Notes: generated from the sequence alone by a model not told the origin. 64,000 nt of DNA from Rhineura floridana (GCF_030035675.1 NC_084480.1:533501-597500), one strand, 5' to 3'; counted from the stretch's first letter, positions 44,416-57,575 are shown. Numbers and translations are program-made.

Positions 44416-46605
44416 GAAGCAAGCGCTGAGGGTAGCCATATGTGTACCCTAGACTTCAGGAAAGCTGATTTTAATAAACTTAAAACAATGGTAGGTAAGG
44501 TTTTGTGGTGAGCACCCTAATGAGAAAAGGAGTCCAAGATGGGTGGGAGTTTCTAAAAGAGGAAATTTTAAATGTGCAATGGCAAGCAATTCCAACAATG
44601 AAAAAAGGGGGGAAACAGCAGAAGAAGCCAATGTGGCTTCACAAAAAGCTTAGAGATGACCTGAAAACAAAAAAGGACACATACAGGAAGTGGAAAGAAG
44701 GCCAGGCAGCAAAGGAAGAGTACAGGCAGGTATCACGGAATTGCAGGGATGGTGTCAGGAAGGCTAAAGCTGAGAATGAGCTGAGGCTAGCGAGGGATGC
44801 TAAACGCAACAAAAAAGCTTTCTTCAGGTACATCCATAGTAAAAGACAGAGAAAAGAAACAGTGGCACAGCTACTCAATGAGGATGGCAAAACGATAACA
44901 GATGACAAAGAAAAGGCAGAAGTGCTCAATTCCTACTTTGGCTCAGTCTTCTCCCAAAAAAGGGCCTATGATATGACCCTCGCAGGAAACATGAAGTAGA
45001 AGGGGCAGGATTGGAGCTTGAGCTTGACAGACAATTGGTCAAGGAATACCTAATAACTTTGAACCAGTTCAAATCGGCAGGGCCCAATAAACTGCATCCT
45101 AGAGTATTGAAGGAACTGGCTGAAGAACTCTCAGAACCGCTGTCTATTATCTTTGTGAAATTATGGAGGACTGGTGAAGTGCCGGATGACTGGAGGACAG
45201 CCAATGTTGTACCTATCTTCAAAAAGGGGAAAAAGGAGGGACCGGGGAACTACAGACCAGTCAGCCTAACATCAATCCCTGGAAAAACTCTGGAGCAGAT
45301 TATAAAGCAGTCAATCTGTAAGCACCTTGAAAACAATATAGTGATTTCTAGGAGCCAACATGGATTTATGAAAAACAAATCCTGCCAGACTAATCTTATT
45401 TCGTTCTTTGATCGGGTAACCTCCCTGGTAGACTGCGGGAATGCTGTGGACATAATATATCTGGACTTCAGCAAAGCTTTTGACAAAGTTCCCCATGATA
45501 TTCTGATTAGCAAGCTAGCTAAATGTGGGATGGATGGAACTATCAGGTGGATCCACAGTTAGTTCTAGAATCGTACTCAAAGAGTGATTATCAATGGTTC
45601 CTTCTCAAACTGGGCAGAAGTAATGAGTGGGGTACTACAGGGCTCGGTCCTGGCCCCAGTGCTCTTCAACACTTTTATTAACGACTTGGATGAGGAGGTA
45701 CAGAGCATGCTTATCAAATTTGCAGATGATACAAAATTGGGGGGCATAGCTAATACCATGGAAGACAGAAACAAAATTCAAAGGGACCTTGATAGGCTGG
45801 AGCATTGGGCTGAAAACAACAGAATGAAATTCAACAGGGATAAATGCAAAGTTCTACACTTAGGAAAAAGAAACCAAATGCACAGTTATAAGATGAGGGA
45901 TACTTGGCTCAGCAATACAACATGTGAGAAGGATCTTGGAATTGTTGTTGATCACAAGCTGAATATGAGCCAACAGTGTGATGTGACTGCAAGAAAGGCA
46001 AATGCTATATTAGGCTGCATTAACAAAAGTATAGTTTCCAAATCGCGTGAAGTATTAGTTCCCCTCTATTCAGCACTGGTTAGGCCTCATCTTGAATATT
46101 GCATCCAGTTCTGGTCTCCGCACTGCAAGAAGAATGCAGACAAACTGGAACAGGTTCAGAGGAGGGCAACAAGGATGATCAGGGGACTGGAAACAAAGCC
46201 CTATGAGGAAAGACTGAAAGAACCGGGCATGTTTAGCCTGGAGAAGAGAAGACTGAGGGGAGATATGATAGCACTCTTCAAGTACATGAAAGGTTCTCAC
46301 ATAGAGGAGGGCCGGGATCTCTTCTCGATTGCAGGACACGGAATAATGGGCTCAACTTACAGAAAGCCAGATTTCGACTGGACATCAGGAAAAACTTCCT
46401 AACTGTTAGAGCCATACAACAATGGAACCAATTACCTAGAGAGGTAGTGGGCTCTCCGACACTGGAGGCATTCAAGAGGCAGCTGGACAGCCATCTGTCG
46501 GGAATGCTTTGATTTGGATTCCTGCATTGTGCAGGGGGTTGGACTTGATGGCCTTATAGGCCCCTTCCAACTCCACTATTCTATGATTCTATGATTCTTT
46601 ACAGG
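44416..46605 (+). mobile_element. CR1 LINE, second copy
   Basis: The 5' part repeats 43167-43615 almost base for base. RT motifs: PNKLHPRVLKELAEELSEP, IIYLDFSKAFDKVPHDIL, SGVLQGSVLAPVLFNTFIND, IKFADDTKLGG. The tail is CTATTCTATGATTCTATGA. There are a few frame breaks (near 45000, 45562 and 46340). Confidence 0.88.
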
Positions 46606-48934
46606 TCTCTGGCTCTGGACGTTCATCTCTCATGAGGTAAGCAAGTCTGTCTGGTGGTACACTTTTTAAAATTATATTTTTATTTAATTTTTTAGGATAT
46701 ACAAACAGACATTCAAACAATGAACCAACATAACATGGAATATGTTATATATATAAGCAATGTTATTTAAGCTAGCAACTGAACCTTAATAGAAATCAAA
46801 ATGACATGTACACCTTTGTTGGTGTGTTCAGAGTGTCTGGGTGCTGGTGTTCCGGCTGCCCATTCTGGCTCTGATGTCTCTTCTGGCTCACTCCTCACCT
46901 TCCTCTGCTGGCGTATCACTGTGATCCCTTCTGTTGTGGAAGAATAGTTCAGTTTCTTCTTCCATTTCACTGTCATCTGTTTGGTGTGGTGCTCCTTCTG
47001 GTTGGTGTGCACACTTTCCTTCATCAAAGTGGACAGCTCTGTGTACTCCAATTTCACCACTTTTGGGATCTGTGACTTGGTATCCTTTCTGTGTTGAAGA
47101 ATATCTGATGAATATTCCTTTCTTGGCAGTAGTGTCAAATTTTGACCTTTGGGTTTGGGGATGTGTACAAAAGCCTTGCAGCTGAATAGACAAAAGTGAG
47201 ACACACTTGGTGTGCTATCATGCCACAGCTCAAAAGGTGTTTTGTTGGTTGCAACAGATAGGTGGCAGTAACCACTGCTTCCCCCAGTACTTCTGTGATA
47301 ACTGTGTCTTTCAACAAGGAACTAATCATCCGTCCAAGAGTCTGATTCATGCGTTCCACAACCCCATTTTGTTCTGGAGTATAAACAACAGTAGTCTGGT
47401 GCTCTAAGCCTTCCTCAAGTAGAAAGTCTTTCATAGCCCTGGTCACAAATTCTCCTCCATTGTCAGATCGTATAATTTGTGGCTTTCTGCCAAATTTGTT
47501 GGACACAATTCTGATATAGTCCTTCAATTTTTGAAGTACTTCACTTTTCTCTCTCAGTAGGTACATCGCAGTATACCTTGAGTAGTATGAAAGTAAGCAT
47601 GTATAAATTTCCACCCTGTGATGGCCTAATGGGTCCACAAAAGTCTGTGTGAATTAATTCTAGTTTTGTAGTTTTCCCTTCATTTTTCTTAGGAAATTTT
47701 GGTTTCACACTTTTTGTCTTTATACAACATTCACATTTTTCTGTAGATTTACACTGATCAATTTTAATGCCTCTAGCCAAATTTTCCTTCTCTAGAGTAC
47801 TGATTCTGGCTAAGCTGGCATGTCCCCTTCTTCTATGCCAAACATATAAACATCCAGAATCACAGGTTTCTTTGGCTGTATTTGCATGCATAGTTTCAAA
47901 ATATTCCAAATGCAAAAGTCCATTTTTCAATTTTGCAGTGCAACACACTTCTCCTTCATCTAAAACTTGACAAATGTTGTCACTTAAATAAAGTTGACCT
48001 CCAAGCTCCATTATTTTAGTGGCACTTAATAAATTATCTTTAAATGCTGGAACAAATAGGGAATTTTTCAGTTCAAGCTCTCTGGCGCCCTCTGGTGTTT
48101 TGCCAAGTAGCTCTACAGTGCCTATCCCTTGAGAACAAAATGTCTCCTGATGCTGAAATTACATTCTGTGTGTGGGGGCTAAAGTTCTTAAACAAATTTT
48201 TATTATTTATCAAATGTGCTGTAGCCCCAGTATCAGTTAAAAAACTGGTTTTATAATCATCATTCTTTCCATCAGATACATGGTAATTGGAATGTTTCAC
48301 TTTAGTTTGGCTATTTGTTTTCCTTTCACCTTGCTTCTGTTTATAAGCAACTCTTTCTCCTCTCTCCCTTCTGAGACAATCTCTTTGAAGGTGATTAGGA
48401 GATTTCCATTTGAAGCAGTTCTTCCTTTGTTTATCTGTGCCCTGCTGTGGCTTTGGAGCATGACTCATCTCTCTATCCTGCCTTTTGGTTGCTGTTTCTG
48501 CCCATAGTAAAATTTGCTTTTTCAGACAGAGCTTGTTCTTGTCTCAGATATGCCATCATCTGCTCCAAATTCTGATCTGTCTGTTCTAGTATGCAAGCCA
48601 TGATATAATGGCGTTCATTTAGAGAGGCCAGGAGTATGACTGTTTGTAAATCTTCATCTAAAGATTTCCCACATCTTTCTAATTCTCGGAGCAGACTTGT
48701 AAATCTCTCTAGATGTGTATTTAGATCTTCTCTGTCAGACTGTTTCAATGTGTACAGCAACTTATAGAGAAACATCACACGATTTTTAGAATTTATCTGA
48801 TACACTTTTTCAAGCTTTCCCCATATTTTCTTTTTCTAACCTAAAGTATCCTTTTGATCTCTTTTGTAAATCACACACAATTCTTAGTCTTTTTAGCTTT
48901 CAGGCACAACTCGCAATTCAATTTAGCTTACTGG

Positions 48935-49419
48935 GCCGTTATGGAAATATGCAGATGCAGAGTAACTCAGTGGTCTGATCTGCATGTGTGTCAGTGTGTA
49001 TTTACCTAAGTGGCAGGCTTTTACCCTGCATTTAAATCACTGAGGCTTAAGACTTAGTAAAATAAGAAAAGCTACTTTATTTATAGAAATACATAATAGA
49101 CTGGAAAGGCATACCTAGTTCTAACTAACTAAGTTGGAGGCGCAATGCCCAGATGTGGGTCTTGCCCTCATGGCTCAGGAGAGAACAAAGACAGAGATGT
49201 CTCCTCTCTCCTCGGACAGTCAAAGAAGAAGACAAAGGAAGGACAGGCAGGTCAGCTTCCCTAAGCAGCATATCAGTTTACAGCAGAAGGAAGTTAGGCA
49301 GAGAAGAGCACAGGTAAAGGTAGGCAAGCCTAGCCAGCTGGAGGACCCTCACTCTGTCTTCCTTCTGGAACACACACAAAAGCACCCAAACAGGAGTTGC
49401 TCTTGCCCCACTTCCAGCA
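48935..49419 (-). mobile_element. 5' LTR of the copia element
   Basis: Same family as the LTRs at 13163, 17648, 23166 and 26593. Its position directly before the gag region ties that LTR family to Ty1/copia. Confidence 0.8.
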
Positions 49420-49424
49420 CCCCT

Positions 49425-50560
49425 CACCTGTACCTTCAGCCTCCACCTCCACAGCTGCACCTGCTTGACCTCTACCTGCCCCTTCTCCTGGCCTATGTGC
49501 TGGACCAGCAGATGCATCACAGGGTGTGGAGATGTCACAACATCCCCTCCCACCTATGGGCCTTGCCCTGACCGACTTGCAGTGCTGCCAGTTCCTCCTT
49601 CTGGACAGGGAGGCCATCAAGGAGTGTGTGTGATGCTGGCTTCCCACCTGGAAGCCTGACGCCATGCTCACAGCACCATCCCATACTGCAGAAGGTGCTC
49701 CTTGGCCTTCACTACCTGGCCATGGGAAACGTCCTGTGGGATGTGGGGCATCCCCCTTGTCTCCCAATCCTCCACCAGCAAGTGTCTGTCAGCCTTCCTG
49801 AAAGGCGTGGTTTCCCACATGCAGGAATCCATCAGCTTCCTGCAGATGGAGGAGTGTGCATGCCTGAGGGATGAGTTCTTTCCCTGGCAGGCTTCCCTGC
49901 CGGCCTGGGGGCCCTTGATAGCATCTTCATCCACATACTGACACCTGCCCACAACCCCACAGTTACAAGAACTGCCACCACCAGCAAGCCATCAACAGGA
50001 TGGCAGTGTGCAATGCCCACAGCATCTTCATCTATGTGAATGCCACGATGCCCAGGAGCATGCATGATCCCCAAGACTTGCAAGCCTCCTGCACTGCTGA
50101 ACACCTTGAAGGCATGGTCCCCTGACCGATAGGAAGACGGCTCTGGCAGACATGGGGGGCGCCGACAGCTCTCCTCTCCTCCCCACAGCTCACCGTGCCT
50201 GCCCCCCTGTGGCCCTACCTGCTGATGCTCTATCCTGCAGACCCACCTGGCTGCATAGTGTGCTACAACCAGGCCCACTGCCTGGCAATCAAGTGCACAT
50301 CTGGCATGCTCAAGTCACACTTCCGCTGCCTGCACCTGACAGAGGGCCGGGTGATGCAGAGCCCACTGAAGGTCTCCCAGATGATGCTGGCCTTTATGAA
50401 GCTGCACAGCATTGCCATGTCGCAACAGCTATCCCTGGATCCAGAGCCCGGCATGCAAGTGCCCCTGGACCCTGGGGAGGGGTTGGGGTTGGAGCCTTTG
50501 GGAGCTGTAGCAGGTGACCACATTGCTAGGGAGTTTTTCGGTCCTTGAAACCACACCATA
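49425..50560 (+). mobile_element. PIF/Harbinger transposase relic
   Basis: Across shifting frames the transposase order is visible: LTDLQCCQFLLLDREAIKEC; a LASHLEA helix; LPADGGVCMPEG-type region; HSYKNCHHQQAINRMAVCNA with HSIFIYVNATMPRSMHD (the YKN..HSINVQ.VCDA block); and MLKSHFRCLHLTEGRVMQSP with KVSQMMLAFMKLHSIAM (the C-terminal DDE end). Several frameshifts are present, and the acidic residue expected before the FG.LKSRFRCL block is not seen. It lies immediately right of the copia LTR, so the copia element appears to have landed inside it. Confidence 0.65.
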
Positions 50561-51600
50561 CATCAGCACGCTCCTGCCCACCCTGTACATTGCTGGTCTA
50601 CCCCTGGGTGTGGCGGCTCATACCCCTGTCCACCAGCCCCCCTTGGGTGCACTGCCTCCCACTTCCCCAGTGGAGGGTTAACATTCCCATTCCACCCCAC
50701 CACTTCTGCCCACCTGTGTCTGAGAAGGGTCTGACTTCACAATCTGGCGAAATTCTTGAGGCCTTTGTTTGTATTAACCAGGTGTTTTCACTGAAATCAG
50801 TGGCACAGTGGCGAGAGCGACTCTGCAGGGGCAGCAAGAAAGCTGGTCTGCCTGCTGGTGTAATGAGATGAACATCTACCCCAGGTTATGGAGGCACATT
50901 AGTTTGGCTAGATCTGCTCTGTGGCCCCCTGCTCCCTTCAAGGAGAAGCAACAGTGGGGCGGGCTTTTCTGCTCTCCTACCTCACTGCAAGGCCCCCAAG
51001 TGCCCTCCAAGGCCACCCACATGCCCCAGAGCAGCAGGCAGCCACTTTCATTGTAGTCAGGATAAGGGCAGGCTTTCATTTAGGCAGATGCTCCTAGTGA
51101 GAGGCTCTCCGTGGGGAATGGACATTAGTGTAGACCTCCCCTTCCCTGGCCAGGCATTTTAGAGCCGCTGCATTTCTCTTCAGCTGACAGAAATGAAGCT
51201 CTTGCATTAAGCAGAGGATGCTGAAAAAAGCTGACGTTTCCTGGGCTTGCACTTTACCTGCAGGGGCAGCTGCTTGGGGGGCTTCATGGGAGCTGGTGGA
51301 GGCTCCAGGGTCATGCCAACTCACCCCCCACACCTTGCTGGTAAGAAGCCAAAACATCTTGCTCACTTCTGGATTTTCACTTTCATTCTTGCACCAGACT
51401 TCCCAACAATGATTTCGGGAAAAGGGTTTGGATTTGTTAGGCACTGAGGAATATTTTGGGAGAAGCCAGGCCTGCACAAAAGGGATGGGCTCCACTTAAT
51501 ATAAATGCAGAGGAACCTAGCAATGAAGCACCTCTGCCCCAGCTGACAAAGCCTCAAGGCCAGGTCAAGGGCAGAGTGAGTTTGACAGCAGGGTGAGGAG
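50561..51600. other. No gene recognised
   Basis: Short ORFs on both strands; a small CR1 ORF1/ORF2-junction-like piece lies near 51410-51530. Nothing else identifiable. Confidence 0.3.
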
Positions 51601-54600
51601 ACCACAGCATACCACTCTGCCCCTCCTTCCTTTTACCTCAAGAAAACCTAAGCTCTCAATAACGTAATTCCAATTACAATATTGCACAATGTCTGTCACA
51701 TGTACGACTATCTGCCTGTTGGACAGAAGTTGTGGGTGTGGCCTCCGTGCAAGGAGCTCCTGGCTCTCTCGAAACAATTGGTTCCCTTGAAGCCCAGCTG
51801 GCTGAGCTGGAAATTCTGAGAGAGGCAGGGAGGTTGGTAGATGAGGCCTTCAGGGCATGACAGCTTGTCCCACTCCCAGGATGATAGGTCTCCTGCTGCC
51901 ATATAGAACGAGGGCCTTGGGGAAGGAGAGCCTTTATCTGAGGAAGAGGGAAATGATCCCTTAGAAGGGAGTGGGACCCACTGCTTGGGGAATAAGCAGA
52001 TCTCTTCTCATGCCCAGGATATTTCTCCAGGAGATGGAGGGATCCTGGTAGTGGGCAATTCAATCATTAGGAGTACAGATAGCAGGGTGTGTGATGGGCA
52101 TGCAAACCACAGGGCTAATTGCCTGCCTAGTGCAAAGGCTGAAAATAACCTGGTGGCTAGTACGGGGGAGGGGCAGAGTAAGTGGTTGTGTTGACACCAT
52201 GACATGGGCAAATGCAGCTGCGAGGTCCTGGAAGCAAAATTTAGGCTGCCAGGTAGGATGCTGAAAGCCAGAGCCTCCAAGGGAGCGTTCTCTGCAACGC
52301 TGCTGGTTCCACGCACGGGGCCAGCCAGCCAGGCACACCTTTGTCCTCTCAATGTGTGGACGAGGGGTCTGGATTTGTTAGGCACTGGGGAACATTTGGG
52401 ACCAGCAGGGTCTCTACAGAAGGGACGGGCTCCACTGGGACTGGGGTGGAACCAGACTGCTGGCGCTTGAAACCCAAAAGGCGGCAGAGGAGCTTTTGAA
52501 CTGATTGAGGGTGGGGGGAGCCGACTGGAGCTGAGGAGGGCCTGCTTTGGGATAAATCTCCCCCAGGACAAAGACATAAAAAATGATGACAATTTAAATG
52601 GGGTAGGCCTAGACGTAGGCATTGTGAGGGCAGGGGCACAGGATAGCAATGCAGAGAGGCCAAAATTCCACAGGCCAAAACGCAAATGCCAAAGAAAGAC
52701 ACTTATACATATGTTTATATGCTAATGTCAGAAGCCTCCGAGCCAAGGTGGGAGAACTGGAGCACTTGGTCTTAGAGGAGAGCATTGATACAGTGAGCAT
52801 AACTGAAACCTGATGGAATGGGGAAAACAGTTATCCCTGGATACAAACTATAGCAGAAGGGCAGGGAAGGAGGTACTGGAGGGGGTGTCGCTCTATAAGG
52901 GAAAGAGGGCATCGAGTCCAGCAAACCAGAAACCCCCAAAGAGGCAGGCTCCTCCACAGAATTGTTGTGGGTGGCGATACTGGGCCCCAAGAGTAATTTA
53001 GTCCTGGGGACATTCTATTGTGTGTCCCCCGACCAATATGCTGAGGGAGATGTTGAGACGAGAAATGAAATTGAGGAAGCATCCAAACTAGGAAATGTTT
53101 AGTAATGGGTGACTTCAACTACCCTGACATAGACTGGCTACATATGGGTTCCAGTCGTGACAAAGAGGTGAAATTTCTAGATACCTTAAAGTGACTGTGT
53201 CCTAGAACTGACCAGAGGGACAGCGACTGGGGACTTAAGTGGCACCCAAACCTGGTGCAAGATGTTGATGAATTGATTGGGAGCATAAATTAAATATACA
53301 TGTAAATGGCTAATTGCCAAGAAAATCCAACACTGTCACATTTGACTTTGAAATAAGATGATGAAAGAAGATAAGGTGATTGGTTAAAAAAAGTTGGAAG
53401 TCAAAGTCAAGAGGGTAAAATATCCCAAAATGCTTGGGAATGGTTTAATAACACAATTACAGAAGCTCAACTGGAGTGTATAACGCGGATCAGGAAAGGT
53501 ACCACCAGGGCCACGAGGATGCCAGCATGGGTTAACAAGCAGAGTCAAAGAAGCTATTACAGGCCAGAAGGCTTCCTTCAAAAAATGGAAGTTTTGTCCA
53601 AGTGACGAGAATAAAAAGGAACACAAACTCTGGCACACACACAAAAATACAATCAGGCAATAAGGGATGCTAAAAATAACTTGTAAGGCCAGGAGAAACC
53701 GATTGGTTCCCCGTCGGAAAGGGTGTGAGACGGGTGTATTTTATCACCCTATTTGTTTAATCTGTACACAGAACATGTCATACAGAAAGCGGGATTGGAC
53801 CAAGATGAAGGAGGTGTAAAAACTGGAGAGAAATATCAATAATTTCAGATATACAGACAATACCATACTACTAGCAGAAACCAGCAATGATTTGAAATGA
53901 ATGCTGATAAAAGTTAAAGAGGAAAGTACAAAAGCAGGACTACAGCTGAACGTCAAGAAGCCTGAAGTAATGACAACAGAAGATTTATGTAACTTTAAAG
54001 TTCACAATGAGGACATTGAACTTATCAAGGATTATCAATACCTTGGCACAGTCATTAACCAAAATGGAGACAACAGTCAAGAAATCAGAAGAAGGCTAGG
54101 ACTGGGGAGGGCAGCTCTGAGAGAATTAGAAAAAGTCCTCAAATGCAAAGATGTCTCACTGAACGCCAAAGTCAGGATCATTCAGATCATGATATTCCCG
54201 ATCTCTACGTATGGATGGGAAAGTTGGACAGTGAAAAAAGCGAGTAAGAGAAAAATCCACTCATTTGAAATGTGGTGTTGGAGGAGAGCTTTGTGCATAC
54301 CATGGACTGTGACAAGGACAAATAATTGGGTGTTAGAACAAATTAAACCAGAACTGTCACTAGAAGCTAAAATGATGAAACTGAAGTTATCATACTTTGG
54401 ACACATCATGAGAAGACGTGATTCGCTAGAAAAGACAATAACGCTGGGGAAAACAGCAGGGAGTAGAAAAAGAGGAAGCCACAGAGCTGAACTTACAAGA
54501 TCTGAACAGGATGGTTCATGACAGATGCTATTGGAGGTCGCTGATTCTTAGAGTCACCATAAGTCGTAATTGACTTGAAGGCACATAACAACAAAACAGA

Positions 54601-55930
54601 ACCTGAGCACATTGCTAAAAACATAAAGGCTAATAACAAACATTATTTAAATACATTAGTAGGAGGAGACTGTCCAGGATGGCGATTGGACCCTTGGATG
54701 ACGAGGGTGTCAAAGGTGTGCTAAAGGAGGATAAGGCGATTGCAGAGAACAAGCCTTACTGAAGCAGAACCAGGGCAATTTCTGCTGTCTCGCTAACCTA
54801 TTAAGAGTTCTTTGAAAGTGTCAGCAATCACATAGGTTGAGGTACGTGGTGTACTTGGACTTTCAAAATGCTTTTTACAAGGTACCTCACCAAAGACTCC
54901 TGAGTAAGCTTAGCAGTCATGGAATAAGAGGAGAGGTTCTCTTGAGGATCACTTGGATCTCTGCTTTTCAACTTGTTCCACAGCTAGGGTGAGCAATGAG
55001 GTGGCCAGGTTTGCTGATACTACTAAATTGCTCAGAGTGGTTGAAACGAAAAGGATTTGTGATAAGCTCTCAAGGGTCTCTTTAAATTGGGCAAAGAGCA
55101 GTAAAATGGCAAATACAGTGTAATGTATGTTAAGGCAAAAAAAAAAAGTCTTAATTTCACATATATGTTCATGGGGTCTGAACTAGCTGTGACTGACCAG
55201 GAATGAGACGTTGGGATCTTCATGGACAGCTCAATGAAGGTGTCGATGCAGTTTGCAGCAGCAGTGAAAGAGGCAAATTCCAAGCTAGGGATCATTAGGA
55301 AAAGTATTGAAAATAATACTGCTGATATAATGCCGTTATACAAATCTATGGTGCGGCTGCATTGGGAATACTGTGTACAGTTCTGGTCGCCTCACCTCAA
55401 AAAGGATATTGTGGAGCTGGAAAAGGTTCAGAAAAGGGCAACCAGAATGATCAAGGGGATGGAGCGATTCCCATGTGGGTGAGGGGTGCAGCATTTGGGT
55501 TTTTTTAGTTTAGAGAAAAGGTGAGGAAGAGATGACATGACAGAAGTGCATAAAATTATGCATGGCATGGAGAAAGTGGAATACTGGAACTCATGGACAT
55601 CTAAGGAAGCTGAATATTAAAAGGTTCAGGACAGACAAAAGAAAGGACTTCTTGTCACAGTGCATAGTTTTGCTCCCACAAGAGACAGTGATGGCCACCA
55701 ACTTGGATAATTTAACATATTAGACAAATTCATGGAAGATGAGGCTGTCAATGGCTAGTAGTCAGGATGGCTATGCTCTGCCTCTGTGGAGGCAGGAGGG
55801 GAGAGTGCTCTTGTGCTCAGATCCAGCTTGTGGGCTTCCTATAGGCATCTGGTTGGCTACTGTGAGAGCAGGGTGCTGGCCAAGATGGGCCACCATTGGT
55901 CTGATGCTGCAGGCTCTTCTTATGCTCGTA
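51600..55930 (+). mobile_element. Old CR1 LINE with ORF1 relic, split by BovB
   Basis: ORF1 relic 51.7-52.2 kb includes an esterase-like VVGNSIIRSTDSRVC. The junction is at 52.36-52.6 kb. The endonuclease relic (YANARSLRAKVGELEHLV, SITET, VMGDFNYPDIDWL) and linker (ATRMPAWVNKQ) run to 53.69 kb. After the BovB insert, the RT relic resumes (GSELAVTDQE, VRLHWEYCVQFWSPHLKKDI, KRATRMIKGMERF) and ends in a CR1 tail near 55920. It is heavily decayed, so older than the copies at 20.4 and 36.5 kb. Confidence 0.8.
53690..54600 (+). mobile_element. BovB/RTE LINE 3' portion
   Basis: RT C-terminal half: KAGLQLNVKKPEVMTTEDLC, KDYQYLGTVINQNGDNSQEI, ISTYGWESWTVKKASKRKIH, KLKLSYFGHIMRRRDSLEK; tail AGTCACCATAAGTCGTAATT with CACATAACAACAA. 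It is inserted in the CR1 above. Confidence 0.88.
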
Positions 55931-55939
55931 CAGACCATT

Positions 55940-56098
55940 GCTGCATCTCACCCAGCATTGCTGACACTGGCTGACCGTGGCTGTTCAGTTTCAGGCCACG
56001 GTCCCTCCCAGCCCTACCTAGAGCTGCCGTTGCGGGTTGATTGGGACCTTCTGCATGGAAGGCAGACACTCTGCCCCTGAGCTTCAATGGCCCTTCCA
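55940..56098 (-). mobile_element. tRNA-derived SINE
   Basis: Same family as 1-150: minus strand GGAAGGGCCATTGAAGCTCA, CAGAAGGTCCCAATCAACCC, then the TAGGGCTGGGAGGGACCGTG body. Confidence 0.6.
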
Positions 56099-57165
56099 TG
56101 TTCTGACTGGCACATGCTCACAGTGCCCACCAACTCACACGGAGGCAACTTCCTCTTATCCTGCTGAGTGGCACAATCTGGAAGTGGCACACACTTGCCT
56201 GGGGGGGGGGCTGCTGTTAATCTCAGCAAGGAAAAAAGGGTGGGGGAGTGGGGGGACTAACTGGACAGAGGCTGGTGCCAGCAGCACAACCCCTCCCCGC
56301 CCCTTAGTACATGCTTCTATGGGAGCAAGAGAGGGGAGCGCCGCCTACATCAAGCCTCCCCCCGACCTAGAACTCCCAAACACATTCTAGATGTGTCAAC
56401 ATCAGTCTCTAGCCTGACCGGACTGTGCTGGAACTTGCTTTGGGCAATACAGGAAACTCAGGTATGTGGCAATAATTGCTTCAGCCAGATACTAAGAAGG
56501 AAAACAAGGGCTGTGGGTTGGCACATTGCGATGGAGCAGCTGTTCTGTGGTCAGGGTTTTTTTGGGGGGGGGGAGGGGTTTGGCCACCAGCTCCAACTCA
56601 GAAGTTCGTGGATGATCATGACCTCAGAGTAAATCCTACAGCTTTTCTTCCCAGAAAAAAGGAAGGGCAACAAGCAGGAAATGTTTTGACATTCTTGCAG
56701 GACTAGGCGGTGCCCTCTGGCAGCAGCTCAACAGTTGTCCGCTGTGAAGTTCCTGCCCTGCCTTGGAGCAGGGAGCTGGAGTGCCCAGAGCCAGGCTGCC
56801 CATCCCCAGGCAGAGGGAGGGAGAGCGGGAGGAGACTGAGCCTTGCAGCAAAGTGCTTTTGGGAAGGGAGAGGGACATGGGGTCTTCACTGCAGCCCTCC
56901 TTCCTCCCGGCAGGGAGCAGAGCAGAGCAGAGCTGCCTTTGGGCACCTGGCTCATCACTGGGACCAGGCTGCCCCTCACACCAGCAGAGAAGCCTCTGGG
57001 AAGCCTGCAAAAAGGGCCAGAGTGCAGCAGAGACGCTCACACACTCTCGCCTTGCGATCTCCAGCATCCAGAGCTGCTCTGCCTCCAACAGAGGAGGCAG
57101 TGCAGCCCACAAGGCTAGTAGCCAGATAGCCACCACCACCCCCATGTCCAAACAAGCTAAAGGGG
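56099..57165. other. No gene recognised
   Basis: GC-rich intergenic DNA between repeats and GBA2. Long overlapping ORFs here have low-complexity composition and no family match. Confidence 0.3.
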
Positions 57166-57169
57166 TATA

Positions 57170-57575
57170 ACCCTATGCACGGCATGGAGGAAGCGGACAG
57201 AGAAAAGCTCTTTCCCTCTCTCATTAGCTCTAGAACTCGTGGACATCCAGTGAAGCTGAATGCTGGAAGATCCAGGGCAGAGCAAAGAAAGGACTTCCTC
57301 ACGCAGCCAGAGCATAGTTAACCGTGGCATTCACTTCCACGAGGCAGTGACGGCCACCAACGTGGACAGCTCTAAAAGAGGATTAGACAAATTCATGGAC
57401 AACAAGGCTGTCAGTGGCTACTGGCCGTGATGGCTGTGCTCTGCCTCCACAATTGGCAGCAGCCGGGAGGGAGTGCTTCTGTGCTCAGGAGCTGCTTGCC
57501 GGCTTCCCTGTGGGACAGGGTGTGGATGAGAGGGACCCCCTTGGGCCTGGTCCAGCAGAGTCAGACTCTTCTCTC
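57170..57575 (+). mobile_element. CR1 3' fragment
   Basis: Relics of MHGMEEADREKLFPSLISS, GHPVKLNAGRSRAEQRKDF and SKRGLDKFMDNKAVSGYWP, then the CR1 tail. Confidence 0.75.

Larger units (their letters stand above)
42640..49419 (-). mobile_element. Fossil Ty1/copia LTR retrotransposon, interrupted
   Basis: From right to left on the minus strand: LTR (about 49419-48935); gag with a capsid-like region and zinc-knuckle-like stretch (about 48.8-48.1 kb); protease-integrase region (about 48.2-46.8 kb); then a gap filled by two CR1 copies; then reverse transcriptase (43123-42650). The RT and integrase have the Ty1/copia signature, which is rare in amniotes. The 3' end and second LTR are missing. The element is broken in many places and cannot be functional. 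Age cannot be set from LTR divergence since only one LTR remains; the CR1 inserts give a lower bound. Confidence 0.85.

Noticed and set aside
56636-57302. Overlapping ORFs of 100-170 codons on both strands
   Set aside because: GC-rich composition, no motif or family match, partly CR1 debris.
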